From Lewinella sp039816955 (lineage in GTDB: Bacteria; Bacteroidota; Bacteroidia; Chitinophagales; Saprospiraceae): 64,000 nt of DNA. The position numbers and the translations under genes were made by a program. How positions within the stretch are numbered: the first letter of the stretch is position 1; each line of letters starts with the position of its first letter. Under the pieces are notes generated by a model. The model had not been told where the DNA came from and ran no database searches. It worked only from the letters and a program-made list of their open reading frames with translations. Shown one piece after another: positions 50,011-59,664 of this stretch. The stretch is from positions 1 to 64,000 of the forward strand of contig JBCBWU010000001.1 in assembly GCA_039816955.1 (NCBI GenBank). Direction: 5' to 3'.

Positions 50011-52332
50011 TTAGAATTTAAAGTTGTAGGTGAAAGAAGGTACCCACTTGAAGAGGGATAGTTGTACGGCCTCCGTCGTTTGTGGATCGTCTTCATTGGG
50101 TGCAAAGTCGATAGAAAAGGCATTCTCGCGACCGTAGGCATTGTAGAGCGAGAAGTTCCAGCTGGACTCAAACTTCTCTGTCTTCTTGCGCAACCAGGTT
50201 ACGCCTAAGTCCAGGCGGTGATAATTAGGCATGCGGTAGCCGTTGCGCTCTGTGTAGTAAGGAGTAACCACTCCATCAACGGTATAACGGCCGGAAGGAA
50301 AGGTGACGGCATCGCCCGTATTAAATACGAAGTTGGCGGATAATTTCACCTTTGGGCTTAAGTCATACATGGCCACTACGGCAAAGTCGTGGATACGGTC
50401 TTGGCGGGCTGGAAATTCTTCCCCACCATTAATTTCATCGAATTGCCGTAAGGTCCGCGAAAGAGTATAACTAAACCATCCCGTAAGGCGTCCTTGAGTC
50501 TTCTTAATATAGAATTCTGCCCCGTAGGCCCGACCATCACCGTACACCAAATCTCCTTCAATTTCTTCATTCAGGAAGATATTAGCACCATTACGGTAGT
50601 CTATAACATTCTGCATGTCTTTATAGTAAACCTCTACCGAGGTCTGATACATGTTGTCCTTGAAATTGCGGAAGTAACCTAGCGAAACCTGATCAGCAAT
50701 TTGCGGTTCTACATTATTGCTACTGGGCACCCACACATCGGTTGGTGTTGAACTTGTGGCATTGCTCAGCAGGTGGATATACTGGTAATTTCGGTTGTAC
50801 CCAAGTTTCAGGGAGCTAGTCGTATTCAATAAATAGGTAGCAGATAGTCGCGGTTCCAGGCCGCTGTAGGTTTGAATACTTTCTCCTTCTTCGAAGCGCG
50901 TTTCAGACAGCAGATTACCCACCTCATCAAACTCGTAGGCCGTACCCGCACCGCGGTAATCAAAGAAAGAATAACGCAAACCATAATTCGCCGTCAGGCG
51001 ATCATTTATTTTTTGTTCGTTCTGGACATATATAGCCGCTTCGTGGGAAAGCTTTTCTTCCGCATCTTCAATAGTAAAACCACTGTTTACACCAGCCCGC
51101 AGATTGCCTGGCTCCAGATTGTGAACAATCCAATTCACCCCAAACTTGACGGTATTCTTGTCGTTGGGAAAGAGAGTGAAATCTTGCTTGAAATTCCAAT
51201 CCTCAATCACCGACTGTAACGCGATTTCGTCATCTCCCTGCCCAAAACCAAACTCATAATCGTAATTACTGTAAATGATGGAAGTGTTGGAGAAAAGCTT
51301 ATTGGAAAACAAGTGATTCCAACGCAAAGTCCCAGTTGCGTTCCCCCAATCAAAGCCAAAGTCATCGCTGAGGCCAAACTTGTCTCTACCGAAATAACCA
51401 GATAAGAACAAACGGTCTTTCTCACCCAAACGATAATTGGCTTTCAAGTTAAGATCGTAGAAGTACAGTGTAGTATTCTGAATTCCTGGATCGCTAGATA
51501 AACCCGTAAATAGGTCGGCATAAGTCCGCCGACCAGATACGATGAAAGAGCCTTTGTCCTGTACGATTGGTCCTTCCAAAGTCAGACGAGACGAAATCAA
51601 TCCAATCCCTCCTTGACCACTAAACTTCTTATTGTTGCCATCCTTCATCCGGATATCCATTACGGAAGAGGTACGCCCACCGTATTCAGCAGCCATGCCA
51701 CCTTTATAGACGGTGACATCTTTCAGTGCATCCGAATTGAATACGGAGAAAAACCCGAGTAAATGCGAAGGGTTATACACCGGCGCTTCGTCAAGCAGAA
51801 TGAGGTTCTGATCCAGTCCACCCCCGCGGACATAAAAACCAGAATTACCCTCACCTGCTGACTTAATACCCGGATTCAATTGTACAACTTTCATGACATC
51901 CCGTTCGCCAAATAGCACGGGGATGGCCTCAATCTCACGCACGTCAATTTTGGTGACGCTGCCCTGGGTTTCAGTTATATTTTGATCTGCTTTTTCTGCG
52001 GTTACCACTACTTCCTCCAGCACTTGCGAGTCGGGTGTCAACTCCACATCTAGCTGCGTGTCTTCGTTTAGGGTTAAGTTCAGGATATTGACTTGGTAGC
52101 CTAAATATTGAAAAGCCACCTGATGCTCACCCGCGGGCATGGTGAGGGAGTAAAAGCCGTAGATATTGGTAGTGGTTCCCACTCCATCCAGATCGGTAAC
52201 CAATGCTGTTGCTCCGATAAGATCCTCCCCAGTTGAGCCATCTTTGATATAGCCGCTGATGGTCACCTTTTGGTTTTGTGCCCAAAGACAGAGCGGCATC
52301 AGGAATAAGCTAAGTAAGATTGTTTTGTACAT
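50011..52332 (-). CDS. TonB-dependent outer-membrane receptor with carboxypeptidase-regulatory-like domain
   Basis: The 773-aa receptor starts at ATG 52332 with a signal peptide (YKTILLSLFLMPLCLWAQ). Residues about 20-110 are a CarboxypepD_reg-like domain (VTISGYIKDGSTGEDLIGAT). The plug follows (about 115-235: EVVVTAEKADQNITETQGS, FYVRGGGLDQNLILLDEAPV), then a 22-strand barrel with the C-terminal FKWVPSFTYNFKF. No classical SusC long N-terminus is present. It pairs with the DUF4249 lipoprotein for energised import. A -7 octamer TACATTTG sits at 52368-52375 (minus), about 36 nt from the ATG. Confidence 0.92.
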   Translation of the reverse strand: MYKTILLSLFLMPLCLWAQNQKVTISGYIKDGSTGEDLIGATALVTDLDGVGTTTNIYGFYSLTMPAGEHQVAFQYLGYQVNILNLTLNEDTQLDVELTPDSQVLEEVVVTAEKADQNITETQGSVTKIDVREIEAIPVLFGERDVMKVVQLNPGIKSAGEGNSGFYVRGGGLDQNLILLDEAPVYNPSHLLGFFSVFNSDALKDVTVYKGGMAAEYGGRTSSVMDIRMKDGNNKKFSGQGGIGLISSRLTLEGPIVQDKGSFIVSGRRTYADLFTGLSSDPGIQNTTLYFYDLNLKANYRLGEKDRLFLSGYFGRDKFGLSDDFGFDWGNATGTLRWNHLFSNKLFSNTSIIYSNYDYEFGFGQGDDEIALQSVIEDWNFKQDFTLFPNDKNTVKFGVNWIVHNLEPGNLRAGVNSGFTIEDAEEKLSHEAAIYVQNEQKINDRLTANYGLRYSFFDYRGAGTAYEFDEVGNLLSETRFEEGESIQTYSGLEPRLSATYLLNTTSSLKLGYNRNYQYIHLLSNATSSTPTDVWVPSSNNVEPQIADQVSLGYFRNFKDNMYQTSVEVYYKDMQNVIDYRNGANIFLNEEIEGDLVYGDGRAYGAEFYIKKTQGRLTGWFSYTLSRTLRQFDEINGGEEFPARQDRIHDFAVVAMYDLSPKVKLSANFVFNTGDAVTFPSGRYTVDGVVTPYYTERNGYRMPNYHRLDLGVTWLRKKTEKFESSWNFSLYNAYGRENAFSIDFAPNEDDPQTTEAVQLSLFKWVPSFTYNFKF

Positions 52333-52367
52333 GTTTTTTTTGGAGTTGTAGTCTTGTAAACACGAGA

Positions 52368-52375
52368 CAAATGTA
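52368..52375 (-). promoter_or_regulatory. -7 element of the TonB receptor/DUF4249 operon
   Basis: TACATTTG on the minus strand matches TAnnTTTG and gives a start near 52361. No -33 TTG is present at 20 nt spacing. Confidence 0.4.
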
Positions 52376-52458
52376 TCTGCGACCCGCTTTTGATGTTTGG
52401 TTAAACCTGCCAAGCGGGCCAAATCCTCCCTTGAAGTGGACAGATGCGGCAGTGAAAT

Positions 52459-54999
52459 TTATTCCGGTTCAAAACCCAGAATAATATTGAGATTCCCCAG
52501 ATTTTGCCCGGGTTGAAAGTTGTCTACTCCAATTCCGTAGTCAAAACCCAGCAAACCAAACATGGGTAGGAAAACCCTCGCACCGACGCCAAAAGATCGC
52601 TTCATTTCAAAGGGGTTATAGCTGTCGAAATCGCGGTAACTATTACCCGCTTCGACGAAGCTTAGCAAATAGATGGTAGAGCTAGGATTGGTAGACAAGG
52701 GGTACCTGGCCTCTATCGTAAACTTTTGAAATAGCGGTGTAGCCACCTGACGGCCATCAAGAATATTGGCCTCTAGTTCGGAAATTTCGTAACCCCGAAG
52801 AGAAATAATGTCCGTTCCCTGAAAACCTAAATTCTGATTGTTCAGACCATCTCCCCCCAATTGGAAGCGTTCGAAAGGCGCAAAACCTACATCCTGGTTA
52901 TAGTAGCCTTGAAAACCCATCTTAGCAGCTACTTTAAGGGTAAGTTTTCCCGCAATAGGAGCATAATAGGCAGCATTGAAGCGCCACTTGTGGTACTCCA
53001 CCCATTTAAAGCGGTCTTCCGTACCCAGGTTTTCATAATCCTGATCCGAGAATAAAGAATAAGGTGGTGTGAGCTGCAACGAAAGACTTAATGTGCTACC
53101 ACGGGTAGGAAACAAAGGGTTATCCACAGAGCTACGGCTAAGGGTTTGAGTTAGGCTAAAATTATTGAACACACCATCGCTCACCGTACTCCCATCATCA
53201 TCTACAAACAGTCCGCTCCAATCACTAAGGCTAAACTGCTGTAGGTTTACAGCGGTCGTTAGCACAAAGAAATCGTCTGGCCACCGCAAGCGCGTACCAA
53301 GAGAAACGGTAAGGCCACCTATGTAAAACTCCTGTAGGTTAATCGACTCTCGGTCTAGCCCATTCGAGTAGCGATTGAGGAAACCGGCAACGGTAAACGA
53401 ATTAGGTTTTTTACCATTGAGCCAGGGTTCTGTAAAGGAAAGATTAATCGACTGATATTGTCGTCCGTTGCTTTGCGCCCGAATGGATACCCGTTGTCCG
53501 TCGCCTTGTGGCAGTGGTGACCAGGCGGAGCGATCACGAAGATTACGCAAGGAGAAATTATTGAAAGTAAAGCCAAGCGTACCAATAACTCCCTGTCCAC
53601 TACCCCCCCAACCAGCGGATAGCTCCAACTGATCAGAAGGGCGTTCCTCTAAGGTATACTCAATATCAACCGTTCCGTTTTGTGGGTTAACGGGAGTGTT
53701 AATACCCAGATTTTCGGGATTGAAATACCCCATATTAATCAGCTCTCGCTGGGAACGAATGATATCTGAGCGGCTAAACTTATTTCCTGGTCGTGTTCGC
53801 AATTCTCGCCGAATCACGTGCTCGTGGGTACGGGTATTGCCGGCAATAGTTACCTTATCAATTGTGGCAACAGGCCCTTCAAACAGACGAATATCTAAAT
53901 CTACCGTATCGGAACGAATAGCTTTTTCATGCGTCTGGACGTTGAAGAACAAGTAGCCATCATCCATATACAGGGTACTGACATCGCTTCCATCAGCACT
54001 GAACTGCAGGCGTTCCTGCAGGAGCTGATTATTGTAAACATCCCCACTCTTCAGACCCAGTACCCGCTGGAGTTGTTCATCGGTATAACGGGAGTTCCCT
54101 TTCCAACTAATCTTCCCCAAATAGTAAGGTTGTCCTTCATCTATTGTAATCTCTAGACATAGCTCCCCTTTCTCATTGCGCCAAATAGAATCCTGCCGCA
54201 CTACCGCATCACGATAACCGAGTGATTGGTAAAAGCCAACCAGCGCCTTTTTATCGGCCGCGTACTCCTGCGGAATAAGTTTAGAGCCCGTAAGAAAACG
54301 AGACTTCTCTTTCGTTTCCGCCATTCGCTTGCGGAGTAAACGACCTTTGATTTGATCATTGCCTCGAAAGTTGATCTGGGCAATCTTGGTCCGCTCGCCA
54401 GTTTCCACTTCAAAAACCACTTGTAAAGCATTTACTCGAGTAGTATCCGGAGCAGTGATGGCTTCCGTCTTCACATCCCAAAATCCTTTGTCAATGAAGA
54501 ATTGGTTGATCGCATTAACTGCATCCCGTTTAGCTGCCTCTGTGAGGAGCGAGCCTTTCAATAAGAAGCGGCCCACCTCATCATTCAAATCATCATGCCA
54601 ACTCTTCTTTACTCCTCGATACGCAAAGCGGGACAGTCGCTCAGATTCGCGTACAACAATTTCCAGGAAGGCAACATCCCCGATGGTGCGCACCAAATGA
54701 ATCTCCACCTTCGCAAAAATCCTCAAGCGCAGCAGGTTCCTGACCGCTTTTTGAATAGCAGGTCCGGGAATTTTGATTTCCTCTCCTACCCTTAGGTCGG
54801 TAATAGACACCAGGGTGACTTCATCACTGAAGTAGGCACCGCTCACCGTTATTCCACCTATTTCGTAGTCTTGCGGTTCTTGGTAGTCTACGGGAGGAAT
54901 ACTGTCATTGGTTTGGCCATAAAGGCCTATCATACTGCCGCTGATCAACAAAACAACGACGCAAGACCGTGCCCAGCTGTCAAGTCTGCAATTAATCAT
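52459..54999 (-). CDS. BamA-family outer-membrane protein assembly factor
   Basis: The 846-aa protein has a signal peptide (ending MIGLYGQ), five POTRA domains (about 40-440; repeats such as GITVSGAYFSDEVTL, KIAQINFRGNDQIKGRLLRKR, LGKISWKGNSRYTDEQL and IDKVTIAGNTRTHEHVI) and a C-terminal 16-strand Omp85 barrel (about 460-846) with the conserved loop-6 motif RGYE in IISLRGYEISELE. The length and POTRA count equal housekeeping BamA. Its start overlaps the Kelch gene stop by 8 bp. Whether this is the only BamA of the genome or a dedicated paralog cannot be told from the window; the gene context (Kelch, DUF4270) differs from the usual housekeeping neighbourhood. Confidence 0.88.
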   Translation of the reverse strand: MINCRLDSWARSCVVVLLISGSMIGLYGQTNDSIPPVDYQEPQDYEIGGITVSGAYFSDEVTLVSITDLRVGEEIKIPGPAIQKAVRNLLRLRIFAKVEIHLVRTIGDVAFLEIVVRESERLSRFAYRGVKKSWHDDLNDEVGRFLLKGSLLTEAAKRDAVNAINQFFIDKGFWDVKTEAITAPDTTRVNALQVVFEVETGERTKIAQINFRGNDQIKGRLLRKRMAETKEKSRFLTGSKLIPQEYAADKKALVGFYQSLGYRDAVVRQDSIWRNEKGELCLEITIDEGQPYYLGKISWKGNSRYTDEQLQRVLGLKSGDVYNNQLLQERLQFSADGSDVSTLYMDDGYLFFNVQTHEKAIRSDTVDLDIRLFEGPVATIDKVTIAGNTRTHEHVIRRELRTRPGNKFSRSDIIRSQRELINMGYFNPENLGINTPVNPQNGTVDIEYTLEERPSDQLELSAGWGGSGQGVIGTLGFTFNNFSLRNLRDRSAWSPLPQGDGQRVSIRAQSNGRQYQSINLSFTEPWLNGKKPNSFTVAGFLNRYSNGLDRESINLQEFYIGGLTVSLGTRLRWPDDFFVLTTAVNLQQFSLSDWSGLFVDDDGSTVSDGVFNNFSLTQTLSRSSVDNPLFPTRGSTLSLSLQLTPPYSLFSDQDYENLGTEDRFKWVEYHKWRFNAAYYAPIAGKLTLKVAAKMGFQGYYNQDVGFAPFERFQLGGDGLNNQNLGFQGTDIISLRGYEISELEANILDGRQVATPLFQKFTIEARYPLSTNPSSTIYLLSFVEAGNSYRDFDSYNPFEMKRSFGVGARVFLPMFGLLGFDYGIGVDNFQPGQNLGNLNIILGFEPE

Positions 55000-56002
55000 C
55001 TTCGTTCGCCGCTTCGTTAGGCAAGAATTCCCGTAAATCATCAAAGCGGGTAGCGCCATTACGGCCAGTGGTCAGATAGGCGCGGCCCTGTACCACAAAG
55101 GCAACGGCATCTAGCCGTAGAGCGCCTTCAAAGGCTGTTTTTTCCTCCCATTCGTCAGTCCCTGCATCATACTCCCAAACAGAACTCAGGTTACTACCGT
55201 TACTTCCCGTAGCGAGATAGGATTTATCTCCCAGGGTGAAGGCAACGGCACTGTGTCGAGCGATTTCAAAATCGTCTTCGTTGATATCCGTTAGGCGGGT
55301 CCAGTCTCCATCGGTGACATTGTAGTTCCAGAAATCAAACTCGTAGACGCCATTATTACGACCTGTTCCCACAAAGTGTAAGCCTCCATTGGAAAAGGCT
55401 ACGGCAGCCTCGCGTTTACTCCCACCCAGACTGACAACTTGTTCCCAGCTATCGGCGCCGGGATCATAGCGATAAAAGTCCTTTAGCCAATTGTCATTAA
55501 AGCCCGTACCTACATAGCCATAAGTGCCATCGGAGAAGGCTACCGCGTCATAACGAGCAGCACCGGCAAAGTCGCTGACTTGCGTCCACTGTGAACCACT
55601 CGATGCGGTAGGGTCAAAGGCCCAAAAATCAGCATATTCTTCCTCGTCATCACTATCGAAACCTGTTCCAATAAAGCCTTTATCAGCTACCGCAAAAGCA
55701 ACTGCTGCACGACGTGGAGGCCCTGGGAAAGAATCCATCTGGGTCCAAAAATCCTGTACTGGATCATAGCGCCAAAAATCACGCAGGTCATCTTCTCCGT
55801 CAAAGCCCAAACCCACGTAGGCAAAATCTCCGATTGTAAAGGCAACCGCATTGGAACGAGGTATACCCTCGAAATCAGAACGGCGCACCCAATTGCCTTG
55901 TAGTTCATCTTCATCATCGGAAAAACAGCCTACCAGAGTGGTCATACTCATGAGTACCAGCAGTAGCCATCGCCAGTAGTTAGTGTTATTGATTATTCGC
56001 AT
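54992..56002 (-). CDS. Kelch-repeat lipoprotein
   Basis: A 336-aa lipoprotein with lipobox TLVGC and six Kelch blades, each with an R-x-x-A-V-A-F segment and then a GxG pattern: NAVAFTIGDFAYVGLGF, AAVAFAVADKGFIGTGF, DAVAFSDGTYGYVGTGF, EAAVAFSNGGLHFVGTG, SAVAFTLGDKSYLATGS, DAVAFVVQGRAYLTTGR. It should be a propeller exposed in the envelope, used for binding. It lies 18 bp after DUF4270 and overlaps BamA, so the three form an operon. The linked DUF4270-Kelch pair recurs in Bacteroidota by my recollection. The ligand is unknown. Confidence 0.88.
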   Translation of the reverse strand: MRIINNTNYWRWLLLVLMSMTTLVGCFSDDEDELQGNWVRRSDFEGIPRSNAVAFTIGDFAYVGLGFDGEDDLRDFWRYDPVQDFWTQMDSFPGPPRRAAVAFAVADKGFIGTGFDSDDEEEYADFWAFDPTASSGSQWTQVSDFAGAARYDAVAFSDGTYGYVGTGFNDNWLKDFYRYDPGADSWEQVVSLGGSKREAAVAFSNGGLHFVGTGRNNGVYEFDFWNYNVTDGDWTRLTDINEDDFEIARHSAVAFTLGDKSYLATGSNGSNLSSVWEYDAGTDEWEEKTAFEGALRLDAVAFVVQGRAYLTTGRNGATRFDDLREFLPNEAANEDD

Positions 56003-56020
56003 TGCTTAGATTTTTTGTTG

Positions 56021-57289
56021 TTATTCTTTTAGCCCCAGCGTAAAAAGCCGAAGCTCCATTTGACTTGGATGATTGGTGTCCCCGATTACCAGTCGATCAA
56101 CCGAATTGCCGGTCACCCCAAACTGCAGCATAAGTCCATTTTCATCCGGGTTTTCAGCAGTAAGCTGGAACTGAATGAAATCCTTAACATCAAGGGTATA
56201 GTAGGTATCCCGACCAAACTCTTCGTCCAGTACTAGTTGTGCTGCGGAATTCTGTAGAAAGCGGGAATTGTCCTCATCCACCCAAAAAACCTGGATAGAC
56301 CGGGGTAAATCTTCTTGATTATTTAAATCCGTTCCTATTGCACGGAAGCGCAATTCGGCATCAACAATGATTAGCTCATCATCCTCCTCAACTAGGCTAA
56401 GAATACCTGGAATATCGATTCGGGTGGACACACCACCAGCTTGAATGTAGGCTTGGTCTCCTGCCAGTACACTCTCCACGCCAGTTTCCGGTTCTGCCCA
56501 CTCAAGCGGCGTATTATCTCGGTCAACTAAGAGTTGATTATAACTCAGCCCGAGCGCTGCGGAATAGGTTCGGACCTCTTGCCGAAGTGGCAAACTTGAA
56601 TTATCAGTTAGGTACAGGCGCATTTGAGCACTCTCCTTGCGGAAGCCCAGAAAAGCACCATCTTCATTTTCCATCCGCAGCATCAAGCCCGGGAAGAAAT
56701 CAAGGAAATCGCTTTCAATCAGGAGGGTCTCGCTTTCTTCTTGTAATAGCAGAAAAATCCGTTGCCCCAAGACATCTGATAGGCGAATCTCAACCGGATC
56801 AGCACGCCGTGGTCGGGGTCGAAAAACAAGCTGTGCCAGTGGATCCTCAGAAAATCCAAACTCATCGGTGGTATACAAGTCAATGTCATCCTCTGGCAGC
56901 TCTACGGTTTCAGTGAGTTGGTGAACGCTAAGGTGTACTTCTGGCAGCGTATCGTAGAAGGAGTAACCATCGTATTCCAGGAAAAGCGTCAAAGAATCAT
57001 AGCGATAATTACCGTCCTCATCCAGCTCCAACAGATCGTCTAAAGCCAACTGGCAAAAGGCACGACCGTCAACCAATCCGAAATCTGGATCAGCGTGCAG
57101 GCCCACCATTAGGCGCTCGCTGTTGGTACTAGTGATACTGTCTAAGAGAAAACTACTAATCTCTATATCCAGTGGCTGTGCCTCCTCTACAACGAAGGAT
57201 TCTTCTGAAAAGAAACTTGCCCCAATCTCTGTGGGAGGGCTACACTGCCACAACACCAAGGTCAGTAAAAGAAGACTAAAATACTTCAT
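56021..57289 (-). CDS. DUF4270 lipoprotein
   Basis: The 422-aa product starts at ATG 57289 with lipobox LWQC. The early block IGASFFSEESFVVEE and the following strands (YRYDSLTLFLEYDGYSFYDT, VHLSVHQLTETVEL) match DUF4270, a Bacteroidota family of surface lipoproteins of unknown role. The second half (about 240-420) resembles a DNRLRE-type beta sandwich (IVDAELRFRAIG). First gene of the DUF4270-Kelch-BamA operon. A TACGTTTG octamer at 57362-57369 (minus) is its probable -7 element. Confidence 0.82.
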   Translation of the reverse strand: MKYFSLLLLTLVLWQCSPPTEIGASFFSEESFVVEEAQPLDIEISSFLLDSITSTNSERLMVGLHADPDFGLVDGRAFCQLALDDLLELDEDGNYRYDSLTLFLEYDGYSFYDTLPEVHLSVHQLTETVELPEDDIDLYTTDEFGFSEDPLAQLVFRPRPRRADPVEIRLSDVLGQRIFLLLQEESETLLIESDFLDFFPGLMLRMENEDGAFLGFRKESAQMRLYLTDNSSLPLRQEVRTYSAALGLSYNQLLVDRDNTPLEWAEPETGVESVLAGDQAYIQAGGVSTRIDIPGILSLVEEDDELIIVDAELRFRAIGTDLNNQEDLPRSIQVFWVDEDNSRFLQNSAAQLVLDEEFGRDTYYTLDVKDFIQFQLTAENPDENGLMLQFGVTGNSVDRLVIGDTNHPSQMELRLFTLGLKE

Positions 57290-57361
57290 GGGTAAGCATT
57301 CGATTTGGCCTAATGAGCAGTCAGTGTTCACAGCCGTTGGCTCCCATTTCGCATTATCAAC

Positions 57362-57369
57362 CAAACGTA
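57362..57369 (-). promoter_or_regulatory. -7 element of the DUF4270-Kelch-BamA operon
   Basis: TACGTTTG on the minus strand fits TAnnTTTG and gives a leader of about 66 nt before the ATG at 57289. The -33 element is not evident. Confidence 0.4.
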
Positions 57370-57526
57370 TTTTTTCCTCAACAAACTTTTATTTTCGGGG
57401 GCTTTAGCCCGACATAACAAAGCTCGTAGACGCAGAAAAGGACTTGGTTGAGAATAATCTCCCTTTCCTTGAAAGTCTTGTTTAGCACACAACGTCAGCC
57501 CTCTCCCAACTGCTCCTTGCAAGAAA

Positions 57527-58765
57527 ATGGAGCCCATGCGCTTATTGCTTTTTCTATTATCGACAGCAATCCCATTAATGCTGATGGCTCAGTTTCAAAG
57601 TGGGTCACCTTACTCTGCGTATGGCGTAGGAGATCTGCGCTGGCAAGGGCGGGGACAGAGTGCCGGTCTAGCCGGGGCGGGCATTGGCTTAAGAAGCGAT
57701 GCTTTCTTAAATCTTACCAATCCTGCTGCTTACACTGCTATTCGTAGCCCCTATAGTATGGTCTTAGAAACAGGCTTCTCGGTACAGAGTCAGCAGTTGA
57801 CTACCACCACTGAGGATGCGTTGCAACGCGATGGTGGAATGACAGATCTCGTGCTCTGGCTGCGCCCCACGAAAAAATGGTCTACAGTGGTGGGATTAGA
57901 ACCGTATAGCCAGGTAGGCTACGCTATTCTTACTCAACGCCAGCTGGACAATATTGAAAGTAGTTACCAATTATTGAATGAGGGCGAAGGTGGGCTGACT
58001 CGCTTGTTCTGGGGGAATGCCTGGCAATTAATTCCCCAACTGAGTATAGGACTCAACGCCAATTTCATATTTGGTTCTATCTCGCAACAAGAGCGGTTCC
58101 TATCCATTGGCCAGTTGGGCAATTTCGAGGTACAATCCGAAACGATATTGCGCGGCTTTAATTTTGATGGTGGATTGCAGTGGGCAATACCAGCAGGTAC
58201 TGATGAAATTACGATCGGTGCCGTGCTCCAAACCGACACCCGCCTTTGGTCGCGGACAGATCGTGAACTCCTCAGTGGTATAGATTTACTGGAATCAGAA
58301 GGAGACGGCAACCGAGATAACTACCGGGTTCCGGTCCGCTATGGCTTCGGTAGCACCTATCGCTGCCCAAACTGGCTCATTACAGCCGAGGCGAGCTACG
58401 AGAACTGGGCCAGCCTAGGCCTTGATTCCGAAGCAACCTTTGTTGATACTTGGAGTGGTACGCTGGCCATGGAAATAGCTCCCTTCAAGGATGCTTACCA
58501 GGATTATTTTGAGGCATTCACCTTGCGTGCAGGTTTTTCCTACCGGAATAGTTACCTGGAACTTGAAGGGCAAAACTTTGGCCACTGGCTGGCATCCCTC
58601 GGCATGGGGGTTCCGCTTGGTCCACAGCGCAATCATTTACACCTAAGCTATAGCTTCCAAGATCGCGGCACCACCAAGGACGGACTCATTGCCGAGCAAA
58701 CGCACCAACTTACCCTGGGCTTCACCATACGCGATGTGTGGTTCTTACAACGCAAATTCAATTGA
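57527..58765 (+). CDS. Outer-membrane barrel protein (FadL-like pattern)
   Basis: A 412-aa protein with a signal peptide (ending LMLMAQ). The mature N-terminus FQSGSPYSAYGVGDLRWQGR resembles a Bacteroidota outer-membrane family with SxYGxGD near the start. NLTNPAAY follows, the NPAA motif of FadL-like channels, and strands such as WSTVVGLEPYSQVGY, LSIGLNANFIFGS and FTLRAGFSYRNSYLELEG. It may be a hydrophobic-substrate channel. It is divergent from the DUF4270 operon and ends 74 bp before an orphan LytTR gene. ATGs at 57527 and 57536 are both possible. Confidence 0.75.
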   Translation: MEPMRLLLFLLSTAIPLMLMAQFQSGSPYSAYGVGDLRWQGRGQSAGLAGAGIGLRSDAFLNLTNPAAYTAIRSPYSMVLETGFSVQSQQLTTTTEDALQRDGGMTDLVLWLRPTKKWSTVVGLEPYSQVGYAILTQRQLDNIESSYQLLNEGEGGLTRLFWGNAWQLIPQLSIGLNANFIFGSISQQERFLSIGQLGNFEVQSETILRGFNFDGGLQWAIPAGTDEITIGAVLQTDTRLWSRTDRELLSGIDLLESEGDGNRDNYRVPVRYGFGSTYRCPNWLITAEASYENWASLGLDSEATFVDTWSGTLAMEIAPFKDAYQDYFEAFTLRAGFSYRNSYLELEGQNFGHWLASLGMGVPLGPQRNHLHLSYSFQDRGTTKDGLIAEQTHQLTLGFTIRDVWFLQRKFN

Positions 58766-58839
58766 TACTTATGACGATCACCAGCCAACCGAAACGCTCT
58801 GGCACCGGTCTTTTTTCAAAACGCCCGAATGCCAGTAGT

Positions 58840-59556
58840 ATGATTAAATGCCTCATTGTAGACGATGAACAGATTGCCCGGGAGATCATCAAAACCTACC
58901 TGACCAAGCTCCCTTATATACAATTGGTAGGCGAATGCCGTGATGCTGTACAGGCCCTGGAGATACTACAGAAAGAGACCCTTGATCTGCTCATTCTGGA
59001 TATCGAGATGCCTAACCTCTCCGGCATCGAACTCGTCAAAAGTTTTGCACAAAGACCACTCATTATATTCTCTACCGCTTATCCGCAATACGCACTGGAG
59101 AGCTATGACTTAGATGTGGTCGATTACTTGTTAAAACCCATTCGGTTTGGTCGGTTCTTGCAAGCAATTAACAAAGTCAGCGATAGACTAAAGACACATC
59201 GTTTACCAGAGGCTGAGGCTGTAGATGTACCAAAGGTAGAAGCCCAAGCCTATATTCTTATCCGTGCTGATCACAAAATTTACAAGATAGCCTACACTGA
59301 TATTGCCTACATCCAGAGCATGAAGGAATATGCTGCGTTCCATCTTTATTCCGGACGAAAAATACTGGCCTTGATGGCACTCAAGCAGTTGGAAGAGGAA
59401 TTACCAACTGAGCAGTTTGTACGCATACATCGCAGCTACATCATACCTATTGGCGCAGTTACAGCGGTTAATCGTCAATTCGTGCAACTCGGGGAAACTC
59501 AACTCCCCGTTGGAGGACACTATTGGCAAATCGTCCGGGATCACTTCAGGAGTTAA
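58840..59556 (+). CDS. LytTR-family response regulator without adjacent kinase
   Basis: A 238-aa regulator: receiver 1-120 with CLIVDDEQIA, D54 in LLILDIEMPNLSG, STAY and LLKPIR; LytTR DNA-binding domain about 135-238 with IRADHKIYKIAYTDIAYIQS and FVRIHRSYIIPI. The ATG at 58840 is used because the receiver begins there; in-frame ATGs exist upstream (58771). No histidine kinase is next to it, so it may use a distant LytS-type kinase, possibly the one at 47601-48677, though that has its own partner. Confidence 0.9.
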   Translation: MIKCLIVDDEQIAREIIKTYLTKLPYIQLVGECRDAVQALEILQKETLDLLILDIEMPNLSGIELVKSFAQRPLIIFSTAYPQYALESYDLDVVDYLLKPIRFGRFLQAINKVSDRLKTHRLPEAEAVDVPKVEAQAYILIRADHKIYKIAYTDIAYIQSMKEYAAFHLYSGRKILALMALKQLEEELPTEQFVRIHRSYIIPIGAVTAVNRQFVQLGETQLPVGGHYWQIVRDHFRS

Positions 59557-59664
59557 GCACGGAATTTGCCCGCTTTAGTTCTATAAAGCTAAACTCTAAT
59601 CTTTGAATTACCCAATTTAGTATCCAGCTATGCCGGACTGGACACTTCATACATCTTTCCAAGA

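Noticed and set aside
58738..58839. N-terminal extension of the orphan LytTR regulator
   Set aside because: It overlaps the upstream barrel gene and precedes the receiver's first strand; later ATG preferred, though 58771 is not excluded.
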